A stretch of DNA of 64,000 bases from Pararhizobium sp. A13 (GCF_040126305.1 NZ_CP149510.1:1065001-1129000), one strand, 5' to 3'; positions 1 through 11,429 are shown, counted from the stretch's first letter. The notes: generated from the sequence alone by a model not told the origin. Numbers and translations: made by a program.

Positions 1-104
1 ACACTGAGAAGTGTCCGTATGGCCAGGTTTGGAACCCCTTCGAGCGCAAGCGAGAAGGATAGGAATTCCAAACCCAACTAAGGATGAGCATTGGCAATGA
101 GAAC
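1..104 (+). other. End of 16S-23S spacer with pre-23S processing stem
   Basis: The 3' part of the internal transcribed spacer lies here. Positions 83-110 are nearly complementary to 2903-2930 behind the 23S gene, so the two flanks can form the long duplex that RNase III cuts to release pre-23S rRNA. No tRNA is visible in the part inside the window; tRNA-Ile/Ala would normally lie further upstream. Confidence 0.75.
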
Positions 105-2909
<2,805 letters not shown>

Positions 2910-3123
2910 GTTCTCATTGCCGATGTTCATCAAAGATGAACATCTTCTCTTCTGTCCTGACGCGCTAGTCGCGCTCCGGACGGCCGCTTGGCCTTGCGGA
3001 GCTGCGCTCCGAAGTGCCTCAAGCAGCCTGAAAAAAAAGACGTGTTCAAAAATGAAGTCTCAGACTTCAACCAGCTTCTCATTTGGTTTTGCGCTGTCGC
3101 CAGCGCAATTCTTGCCCTTTGCC
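2910..3123 (+). other. 23S-5S spacer with processing stems
   Basis: The first part (to 2930) is the 3' strand of the pre-23S stem. Positions 3107-3130 pair with 3235-3256 around the 5S gene, giving a pre-5S processing stem; a longer outer pairing (atttggttt with aaaccaaat) may extend it. Between them lies a GC-rich stretch with no gene. Confidence 0.7.
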
Positions 3124-3241
3124 GACCTGGTGGTTATTGCGGGGTGGCTGCACCCGTTCCCATTCCGAACACGGCCGTGAAACGCCCCTGCGCCGATGGT
3201 ACTTCGTCTTAAGACGCGGGAGAGTAGGTCGCTGCCAGGTC
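3124..3241 (+). rRNA. rrf: 5S ribosomal RNA
   Basis: About 118 nt. The ends gacctgg and ccaggtc pair as helix I, and the conserved loop cccgttcccattccgaacac is present at about 3151-3170. Position, length and sequence fit rhizobial 5S rRNA, third in the rrn operon. Confidence 0.96.
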
Positions 3242-3356
3242 TGCAAAAGGCAAGAAACAAACCAAATCATGCGCCGCATGCCGTAAGGATCGCGATAAGC
3301 CGCATGATCAACAAAAACTATCTTCTCTTCATCCTCCGGCTCAGCCGAAACATCCG

Positions 3357-3379
3357 GGCCGCCCTCAAGCGGCCTTTTT
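3357..3379 (+). terminator. Rho-independent terminator after 5S rRNA
   Basis: ggccgc-cctcaa-gcggcc followed by five T. It lies between 5S and tRNA-fMet, so it could end most rrn transcription, leaving the tRNA to read-through or to a promoter of its own in 3380-3551. Confidence 0.75.
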
Positions 3380-3551
3380 GCTTCGATAATATACGCCGGG
3401 AAAACAATGAAATGGCTGCCGTACCGCTCAGACGCAGCAGCCCCCCGCCGAACCGCAGAAGGCAAAGCCTTCGACGACCGGCAAACAACAGAATCCCGGC
3501 TGCAACTGCAGTCCAAGACAGACATTTTGCCAAAGGCAAATTATCCGATAC
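3380..3551. other. Spacer between 5S terminator and tRNA-fMet
   Basis: With 3242-3356 this makes a gene-free stretch of about 310 bases. It holds two small hairpins (aaggcaaagcctt near 3462 and tttgccaaaggcaaa near 3526) and no convincing gene. Open frames on both strands here lack a ribosome-binding site and recognisable content. Confidence 0.5.
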
Positions 3552-3628
<77 letters not shown>

Positions 3629-3632
3629 AATC

Positions 3633-3659
3633 AAAAACCCGCCCACGTGGCGGGTTTTT
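3633..3659 (+). terminator. Terminator after tRNA-fMet
   Basis: aaaaacccgcc-cacgt-ggcgggttttt: an 11-bp perfect stem with an A run before and a T run after, placed 4 nt behind the CCA end. It can work in both directions. Confidence 0.9.
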
Positions 3660-3803
3660 GCGTTCGGGAGCCGGTTCAGGACGGAACATCTCCGAGTAGG
3701 CGTCGAGCTCTTTTCGGTTCTGCCCCGTGGCCAGCAAACGTAAGCATGCGGCGTAGACCGCAGTCTGCGAGATTTCCAATTTTGAGCGTGCTATTCTTGT
3801 TTC

Positions 3804-4037
3804 ATGGATATCGACGAGGACAAGATCGACGATGTGGTGCTGGCGCTGTTGTGGCTGACGCGTCATGACGGGTACCGGGCGTGGAAAGGTTTTGACTGGG
3901 CCACGACGGATCGCTTGTTCAAGAAGGGGATGATCGATGACCCGGTGAACAAGTCGAAGTCGTTGATCTTGACGGATGAAGGCCTGCAGCGCTCAGAGCA
4001 GCTCTTTCAAGAACTGTTTACGCGGCTGCCGCGATAG
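3804..4037 (+). CDS. DUF6429 family protein
   Basis: A 77-residue protein that I recognise as the DUF6429 family from the run [20 protein letters not shown] followed by the DPVNK and LTDEGL blocks. It has the shape of a small winged-helix domain, but its function is unknown. Its 3' end overlaps the IS66-transposase remnant on the other strand by 20 bp. Genes of this family often sit convergent to IS66 transposases, so it is probably a passenger of that element. It appears full length, unlike the transposase. No clear Shine-Dalgarno sequence is seen. Confidence 0.7.
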   Translation: MDIDEDKIDDVVLALLWLTRHDGYRAWKGFDWATTDRLFKKGMIDDPVNKSKSLILTDEGLQRSEQLFQELFTRLPR

Positions 4038-4251
4038 CGGCTTTTTCGGCCTTCCAAGTCCAAGGCAACAGCTCGTCGATCCTGTTCGCTGGATGGTCTG
4101 CGATACGGGCAAGAACGTCGGCAAGCCAGGCCTGCGGATCGACATGGTTCATTTTTGCTGTGACAATCAAACTGTACATGGCGGCGGCCCACTGACCACC
4201 GCGGTCGGAACCGGCAACCTGAAGGGTTGCAAAATTAGGCTCACGCCTCAT
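4018..4251 (-). pseudogene. IS66-type transposase (TnpC) C-terminal remnant
   Basis: About 65 codons match the extreme C-terminus of IS66-family TnpC: the run [18 protein letters not shown], then [17 protein letters not shown] and a final IDELLPWTW. The upstream side loses similarity near codon 10, and no DDE catalytic core, zinc-binding domain, tnpA or tnpB is present up to the next gene at 4335. It is therefore a decayed element end, not a working transposase. The terminal inverted repeat was not identified with confidence. Confidence 0.8.
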
Positions 4252-4334
4252 TTAACAACGATCGCGGGCCAAAATCAAAGAACCGCGCCAAATGCACGTC
4301 CGCACCTTACGTGTCGGCCACATGAAGCGAGATT

Positions 4335-5237
4335 CTACCCGTTCAGGATATGCGCGAGCTTGTGAATATGCCTTGCGCCAATACCGCAGCAGCCGCCGAC
4401 CATCGTGGCGCCCGCCTTGACCCAGTCGCAGGCGAATCGCGCATAGCTGTCGCCGGTCAGGTCATCGCGCGTGCCATGCAGGGTTTCGTTTGCTGCACCC
4501 TCGCTCTCCGCGGCTTCGAATGCGTTGGCATAGACGCCGATTTCGATAGTCTTACCCTGTTGGCGAAACACGCAGAATGCGGTTTCAACCGCTCTCGCCA
4601 TGACTTCGGGTCGGCTGCAATTGAACAGAAGCGCCTGCGCGCCTGAACCGGCCGCCCAGAGGGCAGCTGCCGCAACGGTTTCGCCGGATCGCAGCCTTGG
4701 TTCATCAAGGGAAACAGCGCTGTCCTCCAGCGTGAAGGAGATCCAGAACGGCTTGCCGGTCGCGGCAACGGCGGTGCGCACCGCATCGCCTTCCGCGATC
4801 AGGCTCAGCGTTTCGCCCAACCAGACATCGACGTGAGGGGCCAATCCCTCGACGAGGTGGCTGAGATAGTCTTGCACGCGTGTGGGGTCGAAGCGTTCTG
4901 GCTCGTAGGAGCCGAAAATCGGCGGCAGCGAACCGGCAACCAGAACCTTGCGGTCGGCCTGTGCATCGGCGGCCTCGCGTGCAAGCTTTCCTGCCAACGC
5001 GATCAGCGCGGCTCCCTGTGAGTGAAAGCGCTCTTCGCCGATGTGGAACGGCACCAGCGCGTAGCTGTTGGTGGTGATGACATCCGCGCCGGCGTCGATG
5101 AAGTCCGCGTGGACCTGCCGGACGATATCCGGGGTTTTCATCAGCGCAAGGGCGGACCACTCCGGTTGCCGCAACTCGGCGCCAAGGCGGATCAGTTCCC
5201 GGCTCATTCCGCCGTCAAGGATACGTGTTTTGCTCAT
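4335..5237 (-). CDS. Homocysteine S-methyltransferase family protein
   Basis: A 300-residue Pfam S-methyl_trans (MmuM/BHMT-like) enzyme, which moves a methyl group from a donor such as S-methylmethionine or a betaine to homocysteine, giving methionine. The three zinc-binding cysteines are visible: Cys207 in LLFNCSRPE and Cys283-Cys284 in MVGGCCGIG. The N-terminal ILDGGMSREL and the ITTNSYALVP block are also typical. I chose the ATG at 5237, which has GGAG about 10 nt upstream; an ATG 24 bases further upstream would add residues foreign to the family. It is the last gene of the minus-strand homoserine/sulfur amino-acid set, 37 bp behind the Lrp gene. The methyl donor cannot be told from sequence. 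Confidence 0.88.
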   Translation of the reverse strand: MSKTRILDGGMSRELIRLGAELRQPEWSALALMKTPDIVRQVHADFIDAGADVITTNSYALVPFHIGEERFHSQGAALIALAGKLAREAADAQADRKVLVAGSLPPIFGSYEPERFDPTRVQDYLSHLVEGLAPHVDVWLGETLSLIAEGDAVRTAVAATGKPFWISFTLEDSAVSLDEPRLRSGETVAAAALWAAGSGAQALLFNCSRPEVMARAVETAFCVFRQQGKTIEIGVYANAFEAAESEGAANETLHGTRDDLTGDSYARFACDWVKAGATMVGGCCGIGARHIHKLAHILNG

Positions 5238-5274
5238 CAAGTGACAACTCCAATCGTCCATCGGGATATTTCGG

Positions 5275-5718
5275 TCAGCGTTGGATCATCGATGACAGCG
5301 CGAATGCCGTCAGCGTGTCCCGTACGCCAGGTAATGCGGAAATCTCTTGCCAGACCTGCCGGATGCGGTCGGCTTCGCTCGCCTCAACACGCACGACCAG
5401 ATCGAATTCGCCGCTCATCACGTCGCAGGACACGACCTCGCGAATGCGCCGCAGCGCGTGGATGACGTCGCCACCGCGCATCCGGTCGTGCCGGTAGACG
5501 AACATCATTGCGGCGATCGTCGATGCCGCAGGACGGCCATCGCCGGCGACGATCGTGTATCCTTGAATGAGCCCATCGCGCTCAAGGCGATCGATGCGTT
5601 GACGGATCGCGTTGCGGGAAAGATTGACTTTCGCGGCCAATTCCGCGTGCGGTATGCGCGCGTTCCTGGTCAGTTCCGCGAGAATGCGTTCGTCGGCGCG
5701 GTCGAGGATACGTTTCAC
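5275..5718 (-). CDS. Lrp/AsnC family transcriptional regulator
   Basis: 147 residues: an N-terminal helix-turn-helix (about 5-60, with ELAAKVNLSRNAIRQRIDRL) followed by a RAM/AsnC ligand-binding domain (about 70-140, with MSGEFDLVVRVEA). Such regulators bind amino acids and control local transport and catabolic genes. The start is GTG at 5718, which overlaps the stop of the ThrB-like gene (GTGA), so the two are translationally coupled. It probably senses an amino acid handled by this cluster, perhaps homoserine or methionine; this is inference from context. Confidence 0.9.
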   Translation of the reverse strand: MKRILDRADERILAELTRNARIPHAELAAKVNLSRNAIRQRIDRLERDGLIQGYTIVAGDGRPAASTIAAMMFVYRHDRMRGGDVIHALRRIREVVSCDVMSGEFDLVVRVEASEADRIRQVWQEISALPGVRDTLTAFALSSMIQR

Positions 5719-6524
5719 GCGACACCGGCGACGATGGGTTCGGAAAGTGACAGGCGTTGGACCGACAGAAACGCATTCAGCGCACGACCCCGAAGGTCGG
5801 TATTGTCTTTTGACTCGGCTAGAAGCCTTGCAGCGGCGGCAAGGACGAAGGCGGGCAAGGCCTGCCGTTCGCTGTCCTCCAGCGCGCGAACGCCGCCGTA
5901 GCCGGCAAGAATTGCCTCGGCGCGCGCCAAATCGAGTGCTCCGTCCTGAAGCATGGTCCAGGAAACCAGCACCGCGGCCAGTTCAGCGGCCAGCACATCA
6001 TCGTGACGAAGCCTGAAATTGATGATGCCGTTGACTGTATCGCCGAGGAAGAACACGTTGTCGGGCGAAAGCGCCCCATGGATCGGTCCCTTGGGCAGGC
6101 TTCCCTTGGCGCGGCCGCAAGAGCGCATCAGCGTTCGATGGATCTGTGCGACGTGCCGCCCGAGATCAGCGCATTTCGCCGGGCTTGCGCAGGCGCACGG
6201 CGAGCCCTCGACAAAACTGACGACCGCAACCAGTTTTCCGGAGGCCCGCATCGTTGCCTGGCCCTCCAGCGTGCGCAAGGTTTTCGGGCAGGGAATGCCG
6301 GCTGCCGACAGCGTTTCCATCGTCAGGAACGCGCGCTCGAGATCGAAAGCCTCGGCGCCGTTTTCGAACAGCGTGACGATAAATTCGCCGCGCTGCGAGC
6401 GAAACAGGTATGTGGTCTCGGTATCGCCGTCGGCAAGGCCGATCACCGAGGTCAGCGGGCTCATGCCGTAGGCGGCGGCAATCTCGTCGCGGTCGTTGTC
6501 GGAAAGATCGGTGAATACGGCCAT
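5715..6524 (-). CDS. ThrB-like (APH-fold) homoserine kinase paralogue, probably inactive
   Basis: 269 residues. The N-terminus (MAVFTDLSDNDRDEI) and the segment GPIHGALSPDNVFFLGD with IINF align with alphaproteobacterial homoserine kinase ThrB of the aminoglycoside-phosphotransferase fold. ThrB proteins read HADLFxDNVFF and then IDF. Here the catalytic Asp of the HxD motif is Ala151 and the metal-binding Asp of IDF is Asn169. The region between the N-lobe and the catalytic loop is also tens of residues shorter than in ThrB. Phosphotransfer therefore looks unlikely. The reading frame is clean, so the gene seems maintained. It sits between the PLP lyase and the Lrp gene, overlapping the latter by 4 bp. 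A homoserine-binding or regulatory role is my inference. Confidence 0.75.
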   Translation of the reverse strand: MAVFTDLSDNDRDEIAAAYGMSPLTSVIGLADGDTETTYLFRSQRGEFIVTLFENGAEAFDLERAFLTMETLSAAGIPCPKTLRTLEGQATMRASGKLVAVVSFVEGSPCACASPAKCADLGRHVAQIHRTLMRSCGRAKGSLPKGPIHGALSPDNVFFLGDTVNGIINFRLRHDDVLAAELAAVLVSWTMLQDGALDLARAEAILAGYGGVRALEDSERQALPAFVLAAAARLLAESKDNTDLRGRALNAFLSVQRLSLSEPIVAGVA

Positions 6525-6682
6525 GATGAGTGCTCTTCAGTCGCCCTGAGGAGTGGCGTTGGACCGCCGGTGCCCGGCGCCCACTGCGTCATCGGTTTTC
6601 CCCGCGTGAGGGAAGTTCGGCGCCATGCCCCGGATATCCGCCCTGGTTCTCTCGACGGGCATTGCCCGCTGTCCGGAAAGCA

Positions 6683-7966
6683 TCATGGGTTCAGCGCCTG
6701 ATCCAGATCCTCGATAAGGTCGTCGACCGATTCGAGGCCGATGGAAAGCCGGAACACGCCGTCTCCGGCGAAGGCCCGGTAGTCCGCCAGTTGCGCCCCT
6801 TGAAGGCGATAGGTGGAGTTCATCATTTCGGCGGTATCGAGAAGAACGACGATGCTGCGCTGGTGGCCGAGGGAAAAGGCGTAGTGCGCGACCCGCAGCT
6901 TGCTGGCGAGTTGGATCGCCAACGTCTGCGGATCCTCGGTCTGGAACGTCAGCATCCCGCCGAAGACGTCCATCTGGCGTTTCGCCAGATCGTGCTGCGG
7001 GTGGGTTTTCAGTCCGGGATAGGTGACCGACCTGACACTGGGGTGATCGCTGAGGAAGCGGGCGATCCGCAGGGCGGAATCGGACATGGTCCGCAGTCGT
7101 GGAAACAGCGTGTCGATACCGCGCATGACCAGCCAGGCATTCTGTGCCGACAGTGACGCGCCAAGATAGACGCCGGCGCGCGAGCGAATTTTCTCGACCA
7201 GGTCTTTGCAACCGCAAACGACACCGCCGAGCGCATCGCCGTGGCCGTTGATGAACTTGGTCAGCGAATGAATGACCAGATCGACGCCGAGCGCCAGCGG
7301 CCGGGTTGCGACCGGCGTGGCAAGGGTGGAATCGACAGAAACCAGGGCGCCGTGGCGATGTGCCAGCGTCGCCACCGCGGTAAGATCCGTCAGCCGCAGG
7401 ATCGGATTGCAGGGGCTTTCACAATGGACAAGCCGCGTGTTGGGCCGGAAGGCCGCCGCGAGTTCGTCGACACGCGACATGTTCACGGCAGTCACCTCGA
7501 TGCCGTAGTCCGGCAATATTCGCCGCGCGAGTTCGTTGGCGCCGGCGTAGCAGACGTCGCTGACGATCAGGTGATCGCCTTTCTTGAGAAGGGTCAGAAA
7601 GGTGGCGGCAATCGCTGCGACACCGGTTGCGGTGGCCAGCGCATCGTCGGCGTCTTCGAGTGCCGCCATGCGCTGCTCAAGCTGTCGAACGGTCGGATTG
7701 GTCCAGCGCGCATAGAGAAAGGGGAGCGCCGTCAGGTCCGAAACGCCATCGGCCGAAAAGGCGCCGTCACCGGGCAGCAGCACGTTGTTGACCGACATCG
7801 AGATGTTGGGGGCGATGGCCTTCGTCGCGGGATCGATGACCAGACCGCCATCGAGCGCCAATGTTTCGCGACGCAGGGCATGGCTGCCTCCGGACGATGG
7901 GCGCAGAGGCATCGCAACGCTTCGGCCATCCGTTGCCGCGAAGAAGGGCGATACACTCGAGGACAT
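6683..7966 (-). CDS. Cys/Met metabolism PLP-dependent enzyme (gamma-lyase/gamma-synthase type)
   Basis: 427 residues, fold type I, trans-sulfuration family (MetB/MetC/methionine gamma-lyase). The PLP lysine is Lys237 in SLTKFINGHGDALGG; Asp212 in SVDSTLATP contacts the pyridine nitrogen; the substrate-phosphate loop ARWTNPTVRQLE and the ATGVAAIA stretch are present. The usual VDNTF reads VDSTL. Family members act on homocysteine, methionine, cystathionine or activated homoserine, and sequence alone does not decide which. A good AAAGGG site lies before the ATG at 7966. It is followed at 158 bp by the ThrB-like gene and preceded by the amino-acid importer. A gamma-lyase making 2-oxobutanoate would fit a catabolic cluster. 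Confidence 0.85.
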   Translation of the reverse strand: MSSSVSPFFAATDGRSVAMPLRPSSGGSHALRRETLALDGGLVIDPATKAIAPNISMSVNNVLLPGDGAFSADGVSDLTALPFLYARWTNPTVRQLEQRMAALEDADDALATATGVAAIAATFLTLLKKGDHLIVSDVCYAGANELARRILPDYGIEVTAVNMSRVDELAAAFRPNTRLVHCESPCNPILRLTDLTAVATLAHRHGALVSVDSTLATPVATRPLALGVDLVIHSLTKFINGHGDALGGVVCGCKDLVEKIRSRAGVYLGASLSAQNAWLVMRGIDTLFPRLRTMSDSALRIARFLSDHPSVRSVTYPGLKTHPQHDLAKRQMDVFGGMLTFQTEDPQTLAIQLASKLRVAHYAFSLGHQRSIVVLLDTAEMMNSTYRLQGAQLADYRAFAGDGVFRLSIGLESVDDLIEDLDQALNP

Positions 7967-8104
7967 GGAAGACCCTTTCTTGAAAAATGCAGCGAGGTAC
8001 GGATACTAGTCCGGTCTGCATGTTTGTGACCGCTCAATCGGCCGGAATATGCCGATAAGCGGCGTCTGATGGGCCTGTTGCGCGCCGGCGCGGTGAGACT
8101 CAAG

Positions 8105-8794
8105 TTACCGGCGCGCCGGAACTTGCGCCTCGACCAGCTTGAAGGCGCGGGTGATGAGAAGCGTCAGGAAGACGTAAAAGACAGTGACGACCATCAGCGG
8201 CTCGTAGACCAGTAGCGTGTCCTGCCTGACCTTGTACGCCACCGCATAGAGGTCCATCACGGTCACGGTGAATGCGAGCGGCGTTGCCTTTAGCTGCAGC
8301 ACGACCTCGCCGGCAATCGTCGGCAGTGCAATGCGGATGGCGCGCGGCAACCAGATCCGCCTGAGCAGAGTCCAGGAGGACATGCCGAAGGATCGGCCCG
8401 CTTCGAGCTCACCCTTGGGGACAGCCAGAAGCGCACCGCGCAGTACCTCTGCTTCGTAGGCAGCATAATTGAGGGTGAAACTCAGCGCCGCGAAGAAGAA
8501 GCCTTCGCGCACGATTGGCCAGAGGAAGCTGCCGCGCAGGCCCGGAACGAGCGGCAGCAGCGACCCGATGCCGTAATAGAGCAGCCACAACTGGATCAAA
8601 AGCGGCGTTCCGCGCAGGCTGGTGCAATAGCCCCGGGCAAGCCATTTGAGCCAGCGCGGGCCGCTGATCTGCGCCAATGCGAGGCCGATCGCCAGGATGA
8701 AGCCGAAGCCGACGGAAATGACCAGGAGGAGCACGGTCTGGACTGCGCCTGCTGCAAGCAGCGGCCAGTAGGAGAAGATCCACGAGAAGTTCAT
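8105..8794 (-). CDS. Polar amino-acid ABC transporter permease (HisM-like)
   Basis: A 229-residue inner-membrane permease of the His/Glu/Gln/Arg/opine family. Several hydrophobic helices are seen (about 10-40, 55-75, 95-115, 190-215). The EAA loop that docks the ATPase reads EAGRSFGMSSWTLLRRIWLP (about 130-150), and SLRGTPLLIQLWLLYYG is the family hallmark. It is 9 bp behind the sister permease and is the last gene of the importer. Confidence 0.92.
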   Translation of the reverse strand: MNFSWIFSYWPLLAAGAVQTVLLLVISVGFGFILAIGLALAQISGPRWLKWLARGYCTSLRGTPLLIQLWLLYYGIGSLLPLVPGLRGSFLWPIVREGFFFAALSFTLNYAAYEAEVLRGALLAVPKGELEAGRSFGMSSWTLLRRIWLPRAIRIALPTIAGEVVLQLKATPLAFTVTVMDLYAVAYKVRQDTLLVYEPLMVVTVFYVFLTLLITRAFKLVEAQVPARR

Positions 8795-8803
8795 CGGCCT
8801 GTC

Positions 8804-9526
8804 CTATGCGGTTTTCGGTTGCCCGCGCCTGAAGCGGCTCTCCAGCAGGCCGAAAACGACGTTGGAGAGCAGCGTGATGACGAGATAGAGGGCGGCGGCG
8901 GCGAGGAAGAACAGAAAGTAGTGCTTGGTGTTGCCGGCTGCGAGCCGCGTTGCGAGCGCCAGTTCCTGATAGCCGACAACCGCGATCAGTGCGCTGTCCT
9001 TGGTGACGGACATCCAGAGATTGGCAAGGCCGGGAAGAGCATTCGGCATCAAAGCCGGCAGCACGATGCGGCGAAACCGCAGAAATGGCCGCATTCCAAA
9101 CGCACTGGCCGCCTCGATCTGCCCGATCGGAATAGCGAGGATCGCGCCGCGTAGAACCTCCGTCATATAGGCACCTTGGACGATACCGAGCACCGCAACG
9201 GCCGCGACGAAACCGTTTATCTCGATGGTTGGGAGGCCAAGCGCCAGCAGAATGCGGTTCAGGCCGTCAGTGCCGGCATAGTAGAGGCCGATGATCAGGA
9301 TCAATTCGGGAATGGCGCGGACCGCTGTCGTATAGATATCGAGAACGAAAAGAACCGGTCGGTTGCCCTTCAACTTGCCGATTGCCCCGCCGAGACCGAT
9401 CAGCATGCCGACAAGATAGGCTCCCAGCGATATCATGACCGTCGAAAGTGCTCCGCTGAGAAGGACACCACCCCATCCCGGCGGGTAGGGCGAAAGCAGT
9501 TCCAGCATGGATTGGGTGGATGACAT
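8804..9526 (-). CDS. Polar amino-acid ABC transporter permease (HisQ-like)
   Basis: 240 residues and the partner of the following permease. The AVRAIPELILIIGLYYAG segment and the EAA loop (EAASAFGMRPFLRFRRIVLP, about 138-157) match HisQ/ArtQ. It is separated from the upstream binding-protein gene by 173 bp with a strong hairpin, which may lower its expression relative to the binding protein. The substrate is inferred to be homoserine or a related amino acid from the neighbours. Confidence 0.92.
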   Translation of the reverse strand: MSSTQSMLELLSPYPPGWGGVLLSGALSTVMISLGAYLVGMLIGLGGAIGKLKGNRPVLFVLDIYTTAVRAIPELILIIGLYYAGTDGLNRILLALGLPTIEINGFVAAVAVLGIVQGAYMTEVLRGAILAIPIGQIEAASAFGMRPFLRFRRIVLPALMPNALPGLANLWMSVTKDSALIAVVGYQELALATRLAAGNTKHYFLFFLAAAALYLVITLLSNVVFGLLESRFRRGQPKTA

Positions 9527-9661
9527 TGGAAAAATCTACCTTGATTTGCCGTTCGGGGGCGCAAGCCGCGGAGGACCTGCCCAGGGGTCCCGACGGCAAG
9601 CCTCGCCGTGTCGCGTCAATCACGCGCGGTCCGCCGCTCCGGCCACACGGTCGGGAAACGA

Positions 9662-9690
9662 ACGGCGCATGATGAAGCTGCATGCGCCGT
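9662..9690 (-). other. Stem-loop between binding-protein and permease genes
   Basis: acggcgcatg-(9 nt)-catgcgccgt, a perfect 10-bp stem starting 9 bp beyond the binding-protein stop codon, without a T run. Such hairpins often protect the 3' end of binding-protein mRNA and so raise its level over the permeases. A second weaker hairpin (gacggcaagcctcgccgtgtc) lies at about 9590. Confidence 0.6.
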
Positions 9691-9699
9691 GTCCGTCAA

Positions 9700-10470
9700 T
9701 CATTCGCCATACGGATCGAAGTCGAAGTATTTCTTGGAGATTTCGACGTATTTGCCATTCGCCCTGATGGCGGCGATGGCTGCATTGAGCTTTTCAAGCA
9801 GGGCTTGCTCGTCCTTGCGCAGCCCGCCGCCAATGCCCGACCCCAGAATTGCCGGGTCGTCCTTCACATTGCCCCTGTCCTCGCAGCAGTCCTTGCCGAA
9901 ATCGGATTTCAGGAATTCCGACAACGGAATGGAATCGCCGAAGACATAGTCGATCCGGCCGGCGGAAAGGTCCTGAAACGCTTCATCCAGCGTCGTGTAG
10001 GTGTTTTCCGATGCCTTGTCGGCGAAATATTTCTTGTAGTAATCGGACTGGATGGTCGAAACCTGGATGCCGATGGTCTTGCCGGCGACATCGTCAGGCG
10101 AGACGCCGGTCGTGCCGTCCTTGGCGCCAATCATCTTGCTCGGCGTGTTGTAGTATTTGTTGGTGAAGTCGATGGTCTTCTTGCGCTCATCGGTGATCGA
10201 CATCGACGACCAGATGACATCGAATTTTTTCGCCTCTAGACCGGGGATGAGACCGTCCCAGGACATGTCGACGATGGAGCAGGTCTCCTTCATCTCGGCG
10301 CAGACGGCATCCATCAGATCAATTTCCCAACCGACCCACTTGCCGGAGGCGTCCTTGGTAAAGAAGGGCGGATAGGCCTCGTTCATGATGCCGAAGCGGA
10401 CTTCGGCATTCGCTGTGCCGCTCGAAACCGCAAGCGCGGCTCCCGTCAGCAGGATAGACAACAATTTCAT
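9700..10470 (-). CDS. Polar amino-acid ABC transporter substrate-binding protein
   Basis: 256 residues, SBP_bac_3 (HisJ/ArtJ-like) family. There is a Sec signal peptide (MKLLSILLTGAALAVSSG, cut near ANA-EV at about residue 22), then the typical RFGIMNEAYPPF, WDGLIPGLEAKKFDVI and SITDERKKTIDFT blocks. An adjacent Cys pair (DCCED) occurs near residue 197. The protein would bind an amino acid in the periplasm and hand it to the HisQ/HisM-like permeases. The ligand is not readable from sequence; family members take basic and polar amino acids, and the cluster points to homoserine. Confidence 0.93.
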   Translation of the reverse strand: MKLLSILLTGAALAVSSGTANAEVRFGIMNEAYPPFFTKDASGKWVGWEIDLMDAVCAEMKETCSIVDMSWDGLIPGLEAKKFDVIWSSMSITDERKKTIDFTNKYYNTPSKMIGAKDGTTGVSPDDVAGKTIGIQVSTIQSDYYKKYFADKASENTYTTLDEAFQDLSAGRIDYVFGDSIPLSEFLKSDFGKDCCEDRGNVKDDPAILGSGIGGGLRKDEQALLEKLNAAIAAIRANGKYVEISKKYFDFDPYGE

Positions 10471-10515
10471 GCAATTCCCCTTTTTGAGTTTGTCGGAATG
10501 GATGCGGGTGGATGA

Positions 10516-11292
10516 TCAACTGTTGAGGGCGCCCGTGAATTCGCGGCAGCGGGCGCTGATCGGCGCACCGAAGACCTGAGCCGGCGGTCCTTCCTCTTCG
10601 ACGCGCCCCTGGTGCAGGAACATCACGTGATTGGAGACGTCGCGGGCAAACTTCATCTCGTGGGTGACGAGCAGCATCGTCCGCCCCTCGTCCGCCAGGT
10701 CGCGGATGACCTTGAGCACTTCGCCGACAAGCTCCGGATCGAGCGCGGAGGTGGGTTCGTCGAACAGCATCACCGCGGGATCGACACACAGGGCACGCGC
10801 GATCGATGCGCGTTGCTGCTGGCCGCCCGACATGAATGCCGGATAGGCGTGGCGCTTCTCGTAAAGCCCGACCTTGGCAAGCAGCCCTTCGGCCCGCTCG
10901 ATCGCTTCCTTGCGGTTCATTCGAAGGACGTGGACGGGGGCCTCGATGACATTTTCGAGCACGGTCATGTGGGGCCAGAGATTGAAACTCTGGAACACCA
11001 TGGCAAGACCGGTCCGGATTCGTTCGATCTGCCGCCAACTGGCCGGATACGCCCGCCCGCCATGGCTGTTCATCAAGACGTCTTCGCCGTTGATGACGAA
11101 GCGACCGCGATCCGGGATTTCGAGAAAGTTGATACACCGAAGGAAGGTGCTCTTTCCGGAGCCCGACGATCCGATGAGCGAGATGACATCGCCCTTCTGT
11201 GCCGATAACGATATGCCTTTGAGGACTTCGTGGATCCCGTAGCTCTTGTGAACATCGTCCACGAGCAAGGCGGGAGGAGCCGTTTTCGTCAT
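10516..11292 (-). CDS. Polar amino-acid ABC transporter ATP-binding protein
   Basis: 258 residues, GlnQ/HisP type. Walker A GSSGSGKST, signature MSGGQQQRASIARAL, Walker B VMLFDEPTSALD and the switch His in LLVTHEMKFA are intact. I prefer the ATG at 11292, which has GGGGA 9 nt upstream; an ATG 21 bp further upstream lacks such a site. First gene of the importer, followed by the binding protein after 45 bp. It lies 138 bp behind the aldehyde dehydrogenase on the same strand, so it may share its transcript or have its own promoter in the AT-rich patch at about 11311-11335. Confidence 0.93.
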   Translation of the reverse strand: MTKTAPPALLVDDVHKSYGIHEVLKGISLSAQKGDVISLIGSSGSGKSTFLRCINFLEIPDRGRFVINGEDVLMNSHGGRAYPASWRQIERIRTGLAMVFQSFNLWPHMTVLENVIEAPVHVLRMNRKEAIERAEGLLAKVGLYEKRHAYPAFMSGGQQQRASIARALCVDPAVMLFDEPTSALDPELVGEVLKVIRDLADEGRTMLLVTHEMKFARDVSNHVMFLHQGRVEEEGPPAQVFGAPISARCREFTGALNS

Positions 11293-11429
11293 TCCTCTGG
11301 TTCCCCATTGCATTTTTTATGGTTGTTTGGTCGGATAGTATCGTCTTCGTGCGCGGTATTTCCGCGCAGTGGCCGTATCTTGTGCGGAGTTGGCGCGCAA
11401 GGACCTTCACGGCGCGGAAAGTCGGCGGG

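Noticed and set aside
3801..4260. Possible intact insertion sequence
   Set aside because: Only the TnpC C-terminus and DUF6429 remain; no DDE core, TnpA/TnpB or matched terminal repeats were found.
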